From positions 59,940 to 123,939 of the forward strand of contig NZ_CAOS01000014.1 of the NCBI RefSeq assembly GCF_000315365.1: a DNA stretch of 64,000 nucleotides, read 5' to 3'. Positions 1-10,095 of the stretch are shown here, piece after piece. Within the stretch, counting starts at the first letter, position 1, and the number at the start of each line of letters is the position of its first letter. Origin of the DNA: Desulforamulus hydrothermalis Lam5 = DSM 18033. Lineage in GTDB: Bacteria; Bacillota; Desulfotomaculia; Desulfotomaculales; Desulfotomaculaceae. A program made the position numbers and the translations under genes. Under the pieces are notes generated by a model that worked only from the letters and a program-made list of their open reading frames with translations, did not search any database and was not told where the DNA came from.

Positions 1-1
1 A

Positions 2-2557
2 CGCGGCTCCGCTGCCGGCAGTATAGTGGCTTATGTATTGGAAATAACGAACATTGACCCGCTGCAGTACGGTTTGCTGTTTGAACGTTTCTTAAACCCG
101 GAGCGCATTTCGATGCCCGATATAGATATTGATTTTGATTATGAGCGCCGGGGTGAAGTTATTGAGTATATTGTGCAAAAATACGGAGCTGACCGGGTAG
201 CCCAGATTATTACCTTTGGCACCATGGCGGCCCGGGCTGCCATCCGTGATGTGGGACGGGCCCTGGACATGCCCTATGGAGATGTGGACAAGGTAGCCAA
301 ACTGGTACCCATGGAACTGAATATGACCATCGCTAAAGCGTTGGCTGGGTCACCGGATTTGAAAGCAATTTATGAACAGAACCCGGAGGTAAAGCGGCTT
401 ATTGATACAGCCATGGAACTGGAGGGCATGCCCCGGCATGCTTCCACCCATGCGGCAGGCGTGGTGATTGCCAGGGAGCCCTTGGTGGAATATCTGCCCC
501 TCAGCAAAACTTCCGACGGGTTGGTCACCACCCAGTTTCCTATGACCACCGTGGAGGAGCTGGGCCTGCTTAAAATGGATTTATTAGGGCTGCGCAACCT
601 GACAGTAATCAGTGAAGCTGTCAATTTGATTAAGCAACTCCGGGGCAAGCAGCCGGACATCAACCGGCTGCCGCTGGATGACCGGGTCACCTATGACATG
701 CTGGCCCGGGGCGAAGGGGTCGGTGTTTTTCAGTTGGAAAGCAGCGGCATGCGCAGCATTCTAAGGGAACTAAAACCCAATGCCTTTGAAGATATTGTGG
801 CCCTGGTGGCTTTATACCGGCCCGGCCCCCTGGGCAGCGGCATGGTGGAGGATTTTATTCAGCGCAAGCACGGGCAAACCCGGGTAGATTACTTTCACCC
901 GGATTTGGCACCCATCCTGCGGGAGACCTACGGGGTTATTCTATACCAGGAACAGGTTATGATGATAGCCAGGGTGATGGCGGGTTACACCCTGGGTCAG
1001 GCAGATTCTCTGCGGAAGGCCATGGGCAAAAAAATTCCCCAAATGATGGCCATGCACCGGCAATGGTTTATTGACGGCACAACTACAGACGAGAAGGGCC
1101 GGCCGCTGGCCAATGCCATTCCGGGAGCGGTGGCCAGGGGCTATGACCGCCGGCTGGCGGAAAAAATGTTTGACCTTATGGAATACTTTGCCGGGTATGG
1201 TTTTAACAAGTCCCACTCGGCAGCCTATGCCCTGGTATCTTACCAGACGGCCTATTTAAAGGCCAACTACCCGGTGGAGTATATGACCGCCCTGTTAACC
1301 TCGGTGCGGGACAACACCGACAAAGTGGTGCTGTACATTGAGGAATGCCGCCGCATGGGCATTCAAGTGCTGCCGCCTGATATTAACCACAGCGGCGAAA
1401 ATTTTACAGCCCTGCAGGGGGCGATTCGGTTTGGCCTGGCAGCAGTGAAAAATGTAGGTTTAGGTGCGGTGCAATCCATTATACAGACCCGGCAAAAGGA
1501 CGGTCCCTTTACCTCCTTTGCTGATTTTTGCAGCCGGGTTGACAGCCGGTTGGCTAACCGGCGCGTACTGGAAAGTTTGATCAAAGCCGGTGCCCTGGAT
1601 GCCCTGGGGCATCGCTCACAGCTGTTAGCGGCGCTGGATGCCGGTATGGAATATGCCGCCCGCATCCAGCGGGATCGGCAGCAGGGCCAGGTTAATTTAT
1701 TTGACTTAATGCCGGATGTGCCGGTTCAGGGGGCTGAACTGCAGCTGCCCGAGGTGCCCAAGTTAAGCCCCAAGCAGCAGCTGGAGTTTGAGAAAGAAGC
1801 CCTGGGCTTGTATCTGTCCGGCCATCCATTGTCAGAGTACAGTTGGCTGTTAGAGGCTTTGGATGTGCAGCGGGTGGCCCAGTTGCCTGAAATGCCGGAC
1901 GGCAGCCCGCTGCTGCTGGCTGGCCTGACCGCAGCCGTAAAAAGAATTACTTCCCGTAAGGGTGAACCCATGGCTTTTATTAACCTGGAGGATTTGACCG
2001 GCAATTGCGAAGTGGTGGTATTTCCGGAAGTTTACCGCCGCTACGGCAAAGTTCTCGAGAGCAAACAACCCCTTTTACTGAAGGGCCGGGTCAGCAATAA
2101 CGGGGAGGAAGTTAAAGGGCTGGCCGAAGAAATAATAGCCATCGAGCAATTGGAATGCCAGTTATGGCTGAAAATAAAGGAAACCGACACCGCCACCCGG
2201 CAACAGCTGGTGACGTTATTAACCGGTTATACGGGCAACACACCGGTTTTCCTGTATGATCCGGAGCAGCAAAGGGCCCATCCGTTGGAAAAGCGGCTGT
2301 GGGTCACCCCGCAAGCAGAACTCAAAGGGGCCCTGGTTAATCTGGTAGGGCAGGATAATGTGCGGCTGCGCTGCCAGCTGCCGGGCCGCCTGCCGGTAGC
2401 TGCCGCCAGGGATTACCGGCTGCGGGAAACTCCTGCCGGATCAATACAGGCACCCGGTGAACCGGCCCCCCCGGTTACCCGGCCTGCCGGCTCACCCTCT
2501 GACAGTTCTTTTCAACCGGACTTTTATCCTGTACCGAACAGTTTGCTTGATTTGTAA
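2..2557 (+). CDS. dnaE: DNA polymerase III subunit alpha, 5'-truncated by the window edge
   Basis: Replicative polymerase alpha subunit of the DnaE family. The reading frame is open from base 2, and the first residues (RGSAAGS) already match the conserved polymerase core. A GTG at 26 is therefore internal, and the gene starts upstream of the window. Visible parts, in order: the PDIDIDF motif (about residues 31-37 counted from base 26) with two catalytic aspartates; the KMDLLGL segment near residue 184 with the third; the fingers and helix-hairpin-helix region in the middle; and an OB-fold at about residues 630-715. The PHP domain is missing because it lies outside the window. The C-terminus is proline-rich and variable. 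A strong hairpin follows the stop codon, so this looks like the end of a transcription unit. Confidence 0.97.
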   Translation, partial: RGSAAGSIVAYVLEITNIDPLQYGLLFERFLNPERISMPDIDIDFDYERRGEVIEYIVQKYGADRVAQIITFGTMAARAAIRDVGRALDMPYGDVDKVAKLVPMELNMTIAKALAGSPDLKAIYEQNPEVKRLIDTAMELEGMPRHASTHAAGVVIAREPLVEYLPLSKTSDGLVTTQFPMTTVEELGLLKMDLLGLRNLTVISEAVNLIKQLRGKQPDINRLPLDDRVTYDMLARGEGVGVFQLESSGMRSILRELKPNAFEDIVALVALYRPGPLGSGMVEDFIQRKHGQTRVDYFHPDLAPILRETYGVILYQEQVMMIARVMAGYTLGQADSLRKAMGKKIPQMMAMHRQWFIDGTTTDEKGRPLANAIPGAVARGYDRRLAEKMFDLMEYFAGYGFNKSHSAAYALVSYQTAYLKANYPVEYMTALLTSVRDNTDKVVLYIEECRRMGIQVLPPDINHSGENFTALQGAIRFGLAAVKNVGLGAVQSIIQTRQKDGPFTSFADFCSRVDSRLANRRVLESLIKAGALDALGHRSQLLAALDAGMEYAARIQRDRQQGQVNLFDLMPDVPVQGAELQLPEVPKLSPKQQLEFEKEALGLYLSGHPLSEYSWLLEALDVQRVAQLPEMPDGSPLLLAGLTAAVKRITSRKGEPMAFINLEDLTGNCEVVVFPEVYRRYGKVLESKQPLLLKGRVSNNGEEVKGLAEEIIAIEQLECQLWLKIKETDTATRQQLVTLLTGYTGNTPVFLYDPEQQRAHPLEKRLWVTPQAELKGALVNLVGQDNVRLRCQLPGRLPVAAARDYRLRETPAGSIQAPGEPAPPVTRPAGSPSDSSFQPDFYPVPNSLLDL

Positions 2558-2560
2558 CCG

Positions 2561-2599
2561 CCAAAGACCGGACCCTTGAGGTCCGGTCTTTGGCCTGTT
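2561..2599 (+). terminator. terminator after dnaE
   Basis: A 14-bp perfect inverted repeat (2561-2574 with 2580-2593) starts five bases after the dnaE stop. It is followed by a short T-rich stretch. Confidence 0.75.
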
Positions 2600-2674
2600 T
2601 GCAGGGGCGGTTAACTTGTGTCAATCCTTGTCCGGCTGGTATAATCATCTCACCAAGTCGAGGGAGGTTGAACC

Positions 2675-3343
2675 ATGAGCCTGGTTTTCCTGGTATGCTT
2701 TCTGCTGGTGCTGGTGATTATCGTAGAAATTTCTGCCATTGCCTTAAAGTTGACCGGCATGGAGCTGCATGTGGCGCGGTTTCAGGCCCTTTCAGCCCTG
2801 GTTACGGTAGGCTACACCACTTCGGATTCGGAAGAAGTGGTAAAACACCATGTGCGGCGGCGCATCATCATGGTGCTGATGGTGCTGGGTTACCTGGGAA
2901 CCGCTACCATTGTCACCGCCCTGATTAATATTATGCGACACCCCCTGACGCTGCTGCAGGTGGGCACGGCCCTTGTCATTGTGTTGCTGGCCTTTAGTTT
3001 AGTATCCAGCCGCCGGTTGCGCGTGCACCTGGACCGGGGCATTGAAAGGCAGTTATCGCGCCACCGGTTGCTGCAAAAAAAATCGGTGGAAGAGGTTTTG
3101 AAGTTAGACCGGCATTACGGGGTGGCGGAGGTGAGATTGCAGGCCGGCAGTCATCTGGTGGGCCAAACCATTGCCGCCAGTAAAATCAGGGATCAGGATA
3201 TTTTTATCCTGGCCATCGAACGGTCGGATGCCTTTATACATTCGCCCAGGGGCAGCCAGGTGCTGCAAGCAGGTGACAAGCTGATTGTCTATGGCAACAT
3301 GCAGAACATTCACCTGTTGCTGTGTTCGGACTGTTACCGCTGA
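2675..3343 (+). CDS. membrane protein with C-terminal TrkA-C (RCK_C) domain
   Basis: Protein of 222 residues with three predicted membrane segments in the first 115 residues: a very hydrophobic N-terminal helix, one near 65-88 and one near 95-112. A cytoplasmic part of about 110 residues follows. Its last 75 residues have the pattern of a TrkA-C domain, the ligand-binding regulatory fold of potassium channels and transporters. No pore or transporter core is present, so it is not itself a known channel. It may sense a ligand such as a nucleotide. The ATG at 2675 has a GGGAGG ribosome site. It is a single gene between two terminators. The domain call is firm; the role is unknown. Confidence 0.7.
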   Translation: MSLVFLVCFLLVLVIIVEISAIALKLTGMELHVARFQALSALVTVGYTTSDSEEVVKHHVRRRIIMVLMVLGYLGTATIVTALINIMRHPLTLLQVGTALVIVLLAFSLVSSRRLRVHLDRGIERQLSRHRLLQKKSVEEVLKLDRHYGVAEVRLQAGSHLVGQTIAASKIRDQDIFILAIERSDAFIHSPRGSQVLQAGDKLIVYGNMQNIHLLLCSDCYR

Positions 3344-3365
3344 CCCAGGCAATTATTGATCAAAC

Positions 3366-3394
3366 TTGTCAAAGATTATTAAATATGATATGAT
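3366..3394 (+). promoter_or_regulatory. sigma-A type promoter of mtrB
   Basis: TTGTCA at 3366-3371 and TATGAT at 3389-3394 are separated by 17 bp, and the mtrB start lies 40 bp downstream. mtrB is thus probably transcribed on its own. Confidence 0.6.
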
Positions 3395-3433
3395 TGGTCT
3401 GACAAAAAGAGGAAATTGGACGGGGTGAATCCG

Positions 3434-3670
3434 ATGACGGACAGATCTGATATAACGGGTGATTATGTGGTGGTCAAGGCGCTGGAAAACGGCGTGACCA
3501 TTATTGGCTTAACCAGGGGGGGCGTCACAAAATTTCACCACACAGAAAAACTTGACAAAGGTGAAATTATGATTGCCCAGTTCACCGAACATACCTCGGC
3601 TATCAAGATTCGGGGGCGGGCGGAGTTGTTAACCAAGCACGGCAAAATCCGCACAGAGGTTGATTCTTAG
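3434..3670 (+). CDS. mtrB: trp RNA-binding attenuation protein (TRAP)
   Basis: Protein of 78 residues matching MtrB/TRAP, the ring-forming protein that binds tryptophan and then wraps (G/U)AG-repeat RNA to shut off trp genes. Conserved stretches visible include [29 protein letters not shown] and [13 protein letters not shown], which carry the tryptophan pocket and the RNA-contacting Lys/Arg residues. The ATG at 3434 follows GGGGTGA; a TTG six codons upstream has no good ribosome site. Unlike Bacillus, mtrB is not next to folE but stands alone with its own promoter and terminator. Its targets lie in the same window: a triplet array before trpE at 10243-10316 and another over the trpD start. 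No anti-TRAP gene was seen. Confidence 0.93.
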   Translation: MTDRSDITGDYVVVKALENGVTIIGLTRGGVTKFHHTEKLDKGEIMIAQFTEHTSAIKIRGRAELLTKHGKIRTEVDS

Positions 3671-3680
3671 ATAGCCGCCG

Positions 3681-3717
3681 TATCCAGAGACAGTTCTCTG
3701 GATATACTTATTTTTGT
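3681..3717 (+). terminator. terminator after mtrB
   Basis: 10-bp perfect arms (3681-3690 with 3695-3704) and a T-rich tail, ten bases after the mtrB stop. Confidence 0.75.
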
Positions 3718-3829
3718 GGGGAAAAAGAGGAATACCTGCTCCAGGAATAGAAACATCTATAACTACAAACCAACAAAATGGACTCATTTGCTTATAATTT
3801 ATTATGTAATTCAAGGGGGCCAGTAACAA

Positions 3830-4021
3830 GTGTGGACGGTGGTATATATTGCGCCAAATAAAAAACAAGCCGAACGATTACAACAAATGCTACAGCAAGA
3901 GGGCTTGCTGGTAAAATTACGCAATATCGGACTGCCGAGCGGCAATGATAACGGAGCGGTAGAAATCCTGGTACCTGAATCTGAGGTTGACGAAGCATTG
4001 GAAATAATTAACACTGTATAA
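3830..4021 (+). CDS. DUF2007 family small protein
   Basis: Protein of 63 residues with the compact beta-alpha-beta-beta-alpha pattern of DUF2007, a putative signal-transducing or PII-like fold. Typical features are an N-terminal VVYIAPNKKQAERL strand-helix and a C-terminal LVPESEVDEALEII. It starts with GTG at 3830 behind AAGGGGG. It sits 28 bp upstream of accD on the same strand, so it may be transcribed with accDA. The function is not known. Confidence 0.75.
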   Translation: MWTVVYIAPNKKQAERLQQMLQQEGLLVKLRNIGLPSGNDNGAVEILVPESEVDEALEIINTV

Positions 4022-4049
4022 TGGATGACAGCTAAGGGAGAGGTGAGTC

Positions 4050-4904
4050 TTGGTTTTAGAGATTTTTCGCAAGACTAAATATGTAACCGTACGACCGGAT
4101 ACTGCTCAGAATACGGAAAAAAGAGATATCCCGGAAGGGTTATGGGTGAAATGCAGCCGTTGCAGCGAAATACTATATACCAGAGAACTGGAAAAAAATT
4201 TTAAAGTATGTCAGAAATGCAACTATCATTTTCGCCTGAGTGCGACAGAAAGAATAGCTATTACCCTGGATAACGGTTCCTTTCAGGAATATGACAATGA
4301 GTTAACTACTGTAAACCCGCTGCAATTTCCAAACTATCCCGAGAAACTGGCAGCTGCCCAGGCAGCCACCGGTCTTAACGAAGCAGTGGTGACCGGCCAG
4401 GGTACCATCAACGGCTTGCCGGTGGTGGTGGGCATTATGGATTCACACTTTATCATGGGCAGCATGGGTTCGGTGGTGGGAGAAAAAATTGCCCGGGCGG
4501 TAGAACGGGCCATAGAAAAAAAATTACCGGTGATTATCTTCAGCACCTCCGGCGGTGCCCGCATGCAGGAAGGGATACTGTCATTGATGCAAATGGCCAA
4601 GACGGCCGCTGCCCTGGCTAAACTGGATGAAGCCGGGCTGTTGTTCGTTTCGGTGCTGACAGACCCCACCACCGGCGGTGTGACAGCCAGTTTTGCTTCC
4701 CTGGGCGATATTATTATCGCAGAACCCGGTGCCTTAATTGGTTTTACCGGGCCCCGGGTAATTGAACAAACCATTCGACAAAAACTGCCGGAAGGTTTCC
4801 AAAGGGCGGAATTTATGCGCCAGCACGGTATGGTGGATATGATTGTCAACCGCCCGGAGTTGAAAGAAACACTGGCAAAAATTTTATCACTGCACAGCAG
4901 GTAA
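4050..4904 (+). CDS. accD: acetyl-CoA carboxylase carboxyltransferase subunit beta
   Basis: Beta half of the carboxyltransferase of acetyl-CoA carboxylase, which makes malonyl-CoA for fatty acid synthesis in the cytoplasm. The protein has 284 residues, the usual length. An N-terminal zinc ribbon shows as CSRC at about residues 35-38 and CQKC near 54-57. The crotonase-like core carries the SGGARMQEG and [13 protein letters not shown] motifs that form the oxyanion hole and CoA site. The start is TTG at 4050 after a GGGAGAGGTGA ribosome site; no ATG fits. accA follows 12 bp downstream in an operon. Confidence 0.96.
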   Translation: MVLEIFRKTKYVTVRPDTAQNTEKRDIPEGLWVKCSRCSEILYTRELEKNFKVCQKCNYHFRLSATERIAITLDNGSFQEYDNELTTVNPLQFPNYPEKLAAAQAATGLNEAVVTGQGTINGLPVVVGIMDSHFIMGSMGSVVGEKIARAVERAIEKKLPVIIFSTSGGARMQEGILSLMQMAKTAAALAKLDEAGLLFVSVLTDPTTGGVTASFASLGDIIIAEPGALIGFTGPRVIEQTIRQKLPEGFQRAEFMRQHGMVDMIVNRPELKETLAKILSLHSR

Positions 4905-4916
4905 AAGGAGGCCGGT

Positions 4917-5861
4917 ATGGCGCTTGATTTTGAAAGGCCTTTGCTGGAGCTGGAGGCTAAAATAGAAGAACTGAAGCGGTTTACCAATGAAAAAGGGATT
5001 GATTTCTCGGACGAGATAGCTTTGCTGGAGAAAAAATCCCGGGACATGAAAGAAAATATCTACAGCCATCTTACCCCCTGGCAAAAGGTACAGATCGCCA
5101 GGCATGCTGCAAGGCCCAATACCCTTGACTATATCAAAGCATTGTTTACAGATTTTCTGGAACTGCACGGGGACCGGCTTTACGGCGATGACCCGGCGGT
5201 GCTTGGCGGGCTGGCCCGCTACAAGGGTATTCCCGTAACCGTCCTGGGCCATTTAAAGGGGCATGATACCAAAGAAAATGTCCAGCGCAATTTTGGTATG
5301 GCGCACCCGGAAGGTTTTCGCAAAGCCTTGCGGTTAATGAAACAGGCTGAAAAATTCGGCCGCCCGGTTATTTGTTTTATCGATACCGCCGGTGCTTACT
5401 GCGGCATGGGAGCAGAGGAACGGGGGCAAGGTGAAGCCATTGCCAGAAACTTAATGGTTATGTCCGCCTTAAAAACGCCTGTGCTGGCAACAGTAATCGG
5501 GGAGGGCGGCAGCGGCGGCGCCCTGGCCCTGGGTGTGGCAAACCGGATTCTCATGCAGGAGCATGCAATTTTCTCAGTCAGCTCACCGGAAGCTGCCGCC
5601 AGCATCCTGTGGAAAGACGGCAGCAAAGCCAGGGAGGCGGCGGCGGCCCTGTGCCTTACAGCCCAGGATTTACTCAGGCTGGGTGTTATTGATGAAATTG
5701 TGCCGGAACCGCTGGGCGGCGCCCACAGTGATCTGACGGCTGCCTGCCGGCTTTTGGATCAGGCACTGCACCGTCACCTGACGGAGCTGTTAAGCCAGTC
5801 ACCGGAGGAACTGGCCCAGGCCAGATATGCCAAGTTCCGGGCGATGGGGCAAACTGGTTAG
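4917..5861 (+). CDS. accA: acetyl-CoA carboxylase carboxyltransferase subunit alpha
   Basis: Alpha half of the acetyl-CoA carboxylase carboxyltransferase, partner of AccD. The protein has 314 residues, normal for the family. The N-terminal helical region is followed by LHGDRLYGDDPAV, the GHLKGHDTKENVQRNFGM segment, the GAYCGMGAEERGQ motif and GEGGSGGALALG, all hallmark sites. The ATG at 4917 follows AAAGGAGG. It is co-transcribed with accD. A hairpin at 5886-5908 separates it from pfkA, but that hairpin lacks a T tract, so some read-through into the glycolysis genes is possible. Confidence 0.97.
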   Translation: MALDFERPLLELEAKIEELKRFTNEKGIDFSDEIALLEKKSRDMKENIYSHLTPWQKVQIARHAARPNTLDYIKALFTDFLELHGDRLYGDDPAVLGGLARYKGIPVTVLGHLKGHDTKENVQRNFGMAHPEGFRKALRLMKQAEKFGRPVICFIDTAGAYCGMGAEERGQGEAIARNLMVMSALKTPVLATVIGEGGSGGALALGVANRILMQEHAIFSVSSPEAAASILWKDGSKAREAAAALCLTAQDLLRLGVIDEIVPEPLGGAHSDLTAACRLLDQALHRHLTELLSQSPEELAQARYAKFRAMGQTG

Positions 5862-5885
5862 AAATCAAAAAAATTGACAAGGATA

Positions 5886-5908
5886 AGCCTGCCGTCCTGC
5901 GGCAGGCT
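5886..5908 (+). terminator. hairpin between accA and pfkA
   Basis: 9-bp perfect inverted repeat with a 5-nt loop. No T run follows, so it may be a weak terminator or an RNA-processing or stability element rather than a full stop. Confidence 0.4.
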
Positions 5909-5912
5909 ATAG

Positions 5913-6908
<996 letters not shown>

Positions 6909-6937
6909 ACGTCCTGCCGAACAGGAGGGATTTGCTC

Positions 6938-8689
6938 ATGCGACGCACCAAAATTGTTTGTACCATCGGCCCCGCCAGCGAAAATGTAGAAACCCTAAAA
7001 AAAATGATGCTGGCCGGTATGAATGTTGCGAGGTTGAACTTTTCCCACGGTACCCATGCAGATCACGGCCGGAGAATTGCCGCTATTCGCCAGGCAGCTG
7101 CTGAAGTGGGCAAGAATATTGCCATTATGCTGGATACCAAAGGCCCGGAGATTCGCCTGAAAAAATTTGCCAATCCCCCCGTTACCCTGGAGCCGGGGCA
7201 GCGTTTTACCCTGACCACCCGGGAAGTGTTGGGGGACAATACCATTGTGGCGGTAACCTATCAGGATTTGCCCCGGGATGTACGGCCGGGCAGCAAGGTG
7301 GCCATAGCTGACGGTTTAATTGAGCTGACAGTGGAGGAGGTGGCGGGACAGGATGTTCATTGCCGGGTGGTTAACGGCGGGCAGCTGTCTGACCAGAAAG
7401 GGGTTAACCTGCCCGGTGTTAATGTTAACCTGCCGGCCATTACGGAAAAGGACATTGCCGATATTCATTTTGGTCTGTCTCAGGGCATAGATTTTATTGC
7501 CGCTTCCTTTATCCGCAAGCCTGCCGATGTTATTGCCATCCGGCAAATTGTGGAACAGTACGGCGCAGATGTGGATATTATCGCTAAAATTGAAAGCCGT
7601 CAGGGGGTAGACAACCTGGCGGAAATTATTAACGTGGCCGACGGCATTATGGTGGCCCGGGGCGACCTGGGCGTGGAAATTCCGGCCGAAGAGGTGCCGG
7701 TTTTGCAAAAAACCATGATTGAAATGTGCAACCTGGCGGGCAAACCGGTAATCACCGCCACCCAAATGCTGGAATCCATGACCCAGAACCCCCGGCCCAC
7801 CCGGGCGGAAGCCAGCGATGTAGCCAATGCCATTTTTGACGGCACAGATGCCATTATGCTCTCAGGGGAAACCGCTGCCGGCAAGTACCCGGTTCAGGCG
7901 GTAGAAACCATGGCCCGCATTGCCCGCCGGGCGGAACTGGCCGTAAATTTTGATGATCTGCCGGTGGCCCGGGGGGCGGCCATGCAGCGAACGGTAACAG
8001 ACGGCATCAGCCACGCAGTCTGCACCATCGCCAGGGAACTGGGGGTTAGCGCCATTATAACGGCCACCGCCAGCGGTCATACCGCCAGGATGATTGCCAA
8101 GTATCGTCCCCAGGTACTGGTGGTGGCTGTTACGCCAAGGGCCAAAGTGCTAAGAAAACTGGCCCTGGTTTGGGGTGTGGAACCATTGTTAATCGGTGAT
8201 GTAACAGGAACGGACGAAATGATTGCCGGCTCGGTGGAAGCCGCCCTGGCATCCGGTCTGGTTGCCGCCGGTGACCTGGTGGTTATTACCGCCGGGGTGC
8301 CGGTGGGTGTGCACGGTACCACCAATATGATGAAGGTGCATACCGTCGGCACGCTGCTGGCCAGGGGTACAGGCATCGGCCGGCGGGCTGTCACCGGCAA
8401 GGTGCGGATTTGCCGCACGGCACAGGCAGCTTTGGAGCAGGTACAGCCCGGGGATATTCTGGTTACTCTGGCCACCGACCGCGATTTTGTGCCGGCCATG
8501 GAAAAGGCTGCGGCGGTTATTACCGAGGAGGGAGGCTTAACCTCCCATGCTGCCATTGTCGGATTGGAATTTGGGATCCCGGTTATTGTGGGTGTGGAGA
8601 ACGCCGCTGAAATCTTGCCGGAGGGTGAAATTATTACGGTGGACGGCCAGCGGGGCTTGATTTACGGTGGCGTGGCCAGAGTGCTGTAA
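6938..8689 (+). CDS. pyk: pyruvate kinase with C-terminal PEP-utilizing domain
   Basis: Makes pyruvate and ATP from phosphoenolpyruvate. The protein has 583 residues, the long Firmicutes form. The N-terminal TKIVCTIGPAS, MLDTKGPEIR, the substrate motif IIAKIESRQG, MVARGDLGVEIP and ITATQMLESM are intact. After the alpha/beta C domain (to about residue 470) an extra domain of about 110 residues resembles the phosphohistidine swivel domain of PEP synthase and PPDK, with GGLTSHAAIVG holding the histidine. The ATG at 6938 lies 8 bp from AGGAGGGA; a TTG at 6932 is too close. It forms an operon with pfkA. Confidence 0.97.
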   Translation: MRRTKIVCTIGPASENVETLKKMMLAGMNVARLNFSHGTHADHGRRIAAIRQAAAEVGKNIAIMLDTKGPEIRLKKFANPPVTLEPGQRFTLTTREVLGDNTIVAVTYQDLPRDVRPGSKVAIADGLIELTVEEVAGQDVHCRVVNGGQLSDQKGVNLPGVNVNLPAITEKDIADIHFGLSQGIDFIAASFIRKPADVIAIRQIVEQYGADVDIIAKIESRQGVDNLAEIINVADGIMVARGDLGVEIPAEEVPVLQKTMIEMCNLAGKPVITATQMLESMTQNPRPTRAEASDVANAIFDGTDAIMLSGETAAGKYPVQAVETMARIARRAELAVNFDDLPVARGAAMQRTVTDGISHAVCTIARELGVSAIITATASGHTARMIAKYRPQVLVVAVTPRAKVLRKLALVWGVEPLLIGDVTGTDEMIAGSVEAALASGLVAAGDLVVITAGVPVGVHGTTNMMKVHTVGTLLARGTGIGRRAVTGKVRICRTAQAALEQVQPGDILVTLATDRDFVPAMEKAAAVITEEGGLTSHAAIVGLEFGIPVIVGVENAAEILPEGEIITVDGQRGLIYGGVARVL

Positions 8690-8723
8690 AGCGTGCAACT
8701 GATAAAGTTCAAAAGTTTTCACA

Positions 8724-8759
8724 AACCACCTGCGCAAACTGATGGCTCAGGTGGTTTTC
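8724..8759 (+). terminator. terminator after pyk
   Basis: 9-bp perfect inverted repeat (8724-8732 with 8748-8756), a 15-nt loop, and a short TTTT in the 3' arm and tail. Confidence 0.55.
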
Positions 8760-8784
8760 CGCTATAGGAAGGAGAGGAGGCCTT

Positions 8785-9723
8785 TTGCTAAAGGTTATAC
8801 AAACGGCTATGACGCCGGCGGACCTGGCACGGTTGAAGGGTCAGCCGGTAATGGATGCCCGTCCTTTGACAGCCGGATTGGACAACCTCAGCCATATTCG
8901 CCAAGTTGCGGCGGCGGCCTGTGCGGCTGCCGAGGCCGGCGGTTTCACATCGCTGCTGCTGCCGGTAATCAATACCCGAAAGCAGGAAACAGCAGCGGCA
9001 ACGGTGGCCCCACTGCTGGTATCGGAAGTGAGAAGATATTTATCCCTGGGTTCCCGGCTGGCTGAGGTAACTTTTGTATTGCCGGATCAGCGCTGGTTAG
9101 AAGCCTTTCAGCAGGCAGCCGGCCGGCAAAAAATTGTCTGCCTGGGGGATAGCATTACCTACGGCTATCCGGAAGGGCCGGACAGTTCCTGGGTTAACCT
9201 GGCGGCAGCGGCCACCGGCTACCGGTTCATTAACCGGGGCGTTAACGGTGACACCACCGGCCAAATGCTGGCCCGCTTTGCCCGGGATGTGGCGGAAGAG
9301 ACGCCGGCCTATGTTATTTTAGCCGGCGGCCATAACGACGGATGGCTGGGTGTACCCTTGTCAGAAGTTGCAGCCAATATCAGCAGTTTAGTTGATCAAT
9401 CCTTCGAGCATGGCATTTGTCCCCTGCTGGTGTTGCCCTCGCCGCTTCATCTGGAACAGATGCTGCGGCATTATCCGGGCAGCCGGCGGGCAGCCGTCGC
9501 TTATTGCCATCGGTTAGAGCAAATCCGGCGGTGGCTTGGCCGCTATGCCGCCGCCAGGGGACTGCTGACTATTGATTTTTACACGCCATTGCTGGATAAC
9601 GGCACCGGCCAGGCAGATACCAAGTATTTGCTGGACGGCGGTCACCCTACCCGGCAGGGTTATCGGATGTTGGCGGATGCGGTGGTCAACCGGTTAAAGG
9701 GCCGCTTGCATTTTACACAGTAA
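8785..9723 (+). CDS. SGNH/GDSL hydrolase with an N-terminal half macro-domain-like region
   Basis: Protein of 312 residues. From about residue 116 it is an SGNH esterase-type hydrolase: CLGDSIT with nucleophile Ser123, the RGVNGDT glycine block, GGHND block and DGGHPT with the catalytic Asp-His pair near residues 283-286. The first 115 residues do not belong to that fold. Residues about 38-112 (a helix, then SLLLPVINTRKQETAA, then EVRRYL and VTFVLPDQRWLEAFQ) resemble the second half of a macro domain. The first half with the ADP-ribose-binding VNAAN loop is absent. There is no signal peptide, so it is cytoplasmic. The start is TTG at 8785 after GGAGAGGAGG. The substrate is unknown; the macro likeness is inference. 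Confidence 0.75.
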   Translation: MLKVIQTAMTPADLARLKGQPVMDARPLTAGLDNLSHIRQVAAAACAAAEAGGFTSLLLPVINTRKQETAAATVAPLLVSEVRRYLSLGSRLAEVTFVLPDQRWLEAFQQAAGRQKIVCLGDSITYGYPEGPDSSWVNLAAAATGYRFINRGVNGDTTGQMLARFARDVAEETPAYVILAGGHNDGWLGVPLSEVAANISSLVDQSFEHGICPLLVLPSPLHLEQMLRHYPGSRRAAVAYCHRLEQIRRWLGRYAAARGLLTIDFYTPLLDNGTGQADTKYLLDGGHPTRQGYRMLADAVVNRLKGRLHFTQ

Positions 9724-9752
9724 ACCCGTACCACCTTTTCGGTGATACGGGT
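9724..9752 (+). terminator. hairpin after the SGNH hydrolase gene
   Basis: Long inverted repeat (ACCCGTA arms plus an inner CACC/GGTG pair, TTTTC loop) directly at the stop codon. It has no T tract, so it is terminator-like only. Confidence 0.4.
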
Positions 9753-9861
9753 CAGAGTTTCGACAAACGTTAACTGTGGTTTATGACCCCCTTTAGCTCA
9801 GGTTTACGCACCGACAGCAAGATGATTCGCTACGGTCGCCACGGGGGGTTGCTTTCCTTTG

Positions 9862-10095
9862 TTAGTCCACCCCTAAAACCTGCCGCAGGGCTGTAATATG
9901 GCGGCACTTAAAGGAGGGGTCCCGGCGGGAACGCCAGCGAAAGGTACAGCAATCGCAGCTGTCCAGCGTGGTGGTTAATTCCCAGCGGCAGTCCGCTTCC
10001 ACCACCGCACCACGATCCGGGCCGGTCACATAGACCACCAGGTCGCCCACAGGATATGGTTCAAAAAGCTTTACCGGTAAATTTTTGCCTGACAA
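9862..10095 (-). CDS. small SWIM-type zinc-finger-like protein
   Basis: Protein of 77 residues. The C-terminal half shows a CDC ... CRH pattern (CxC-x(n)-CxH), the spacing of a SWIM zinc finger, which binds DNA or protein. The N-terminal half looks like a short beta-rich segment (PYPVGDLVVYVTGPD). It is transcribed away from the trp operon and faces the SGNH gene. The partner is unknown. The motif is clear but short, so the family call is moderate. Confidence 0.55.
   Translation of the reverse strand: MSGKNLPVKLFEPYPVGDLVVYVTGPDRGAVVEADCRWELTTTLDSCDCCTFRWRSRRDPSFKCRHITALRQVLGVD

Noticed and set aside
4334..5047. Long antisense frame (237 codons) over accD and accA
   Set aside because: It opposes two certain genes, and its composition is that of a shadow frame in GC-biased coding sequence.
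9753..9861. Gap with CCCCC and GGGGG blocks at each side between the SGNH and SWIM genes
   Set aside because: The possible stem has a long loop and no T tract. I could not call it a terminator or an RNA gene.
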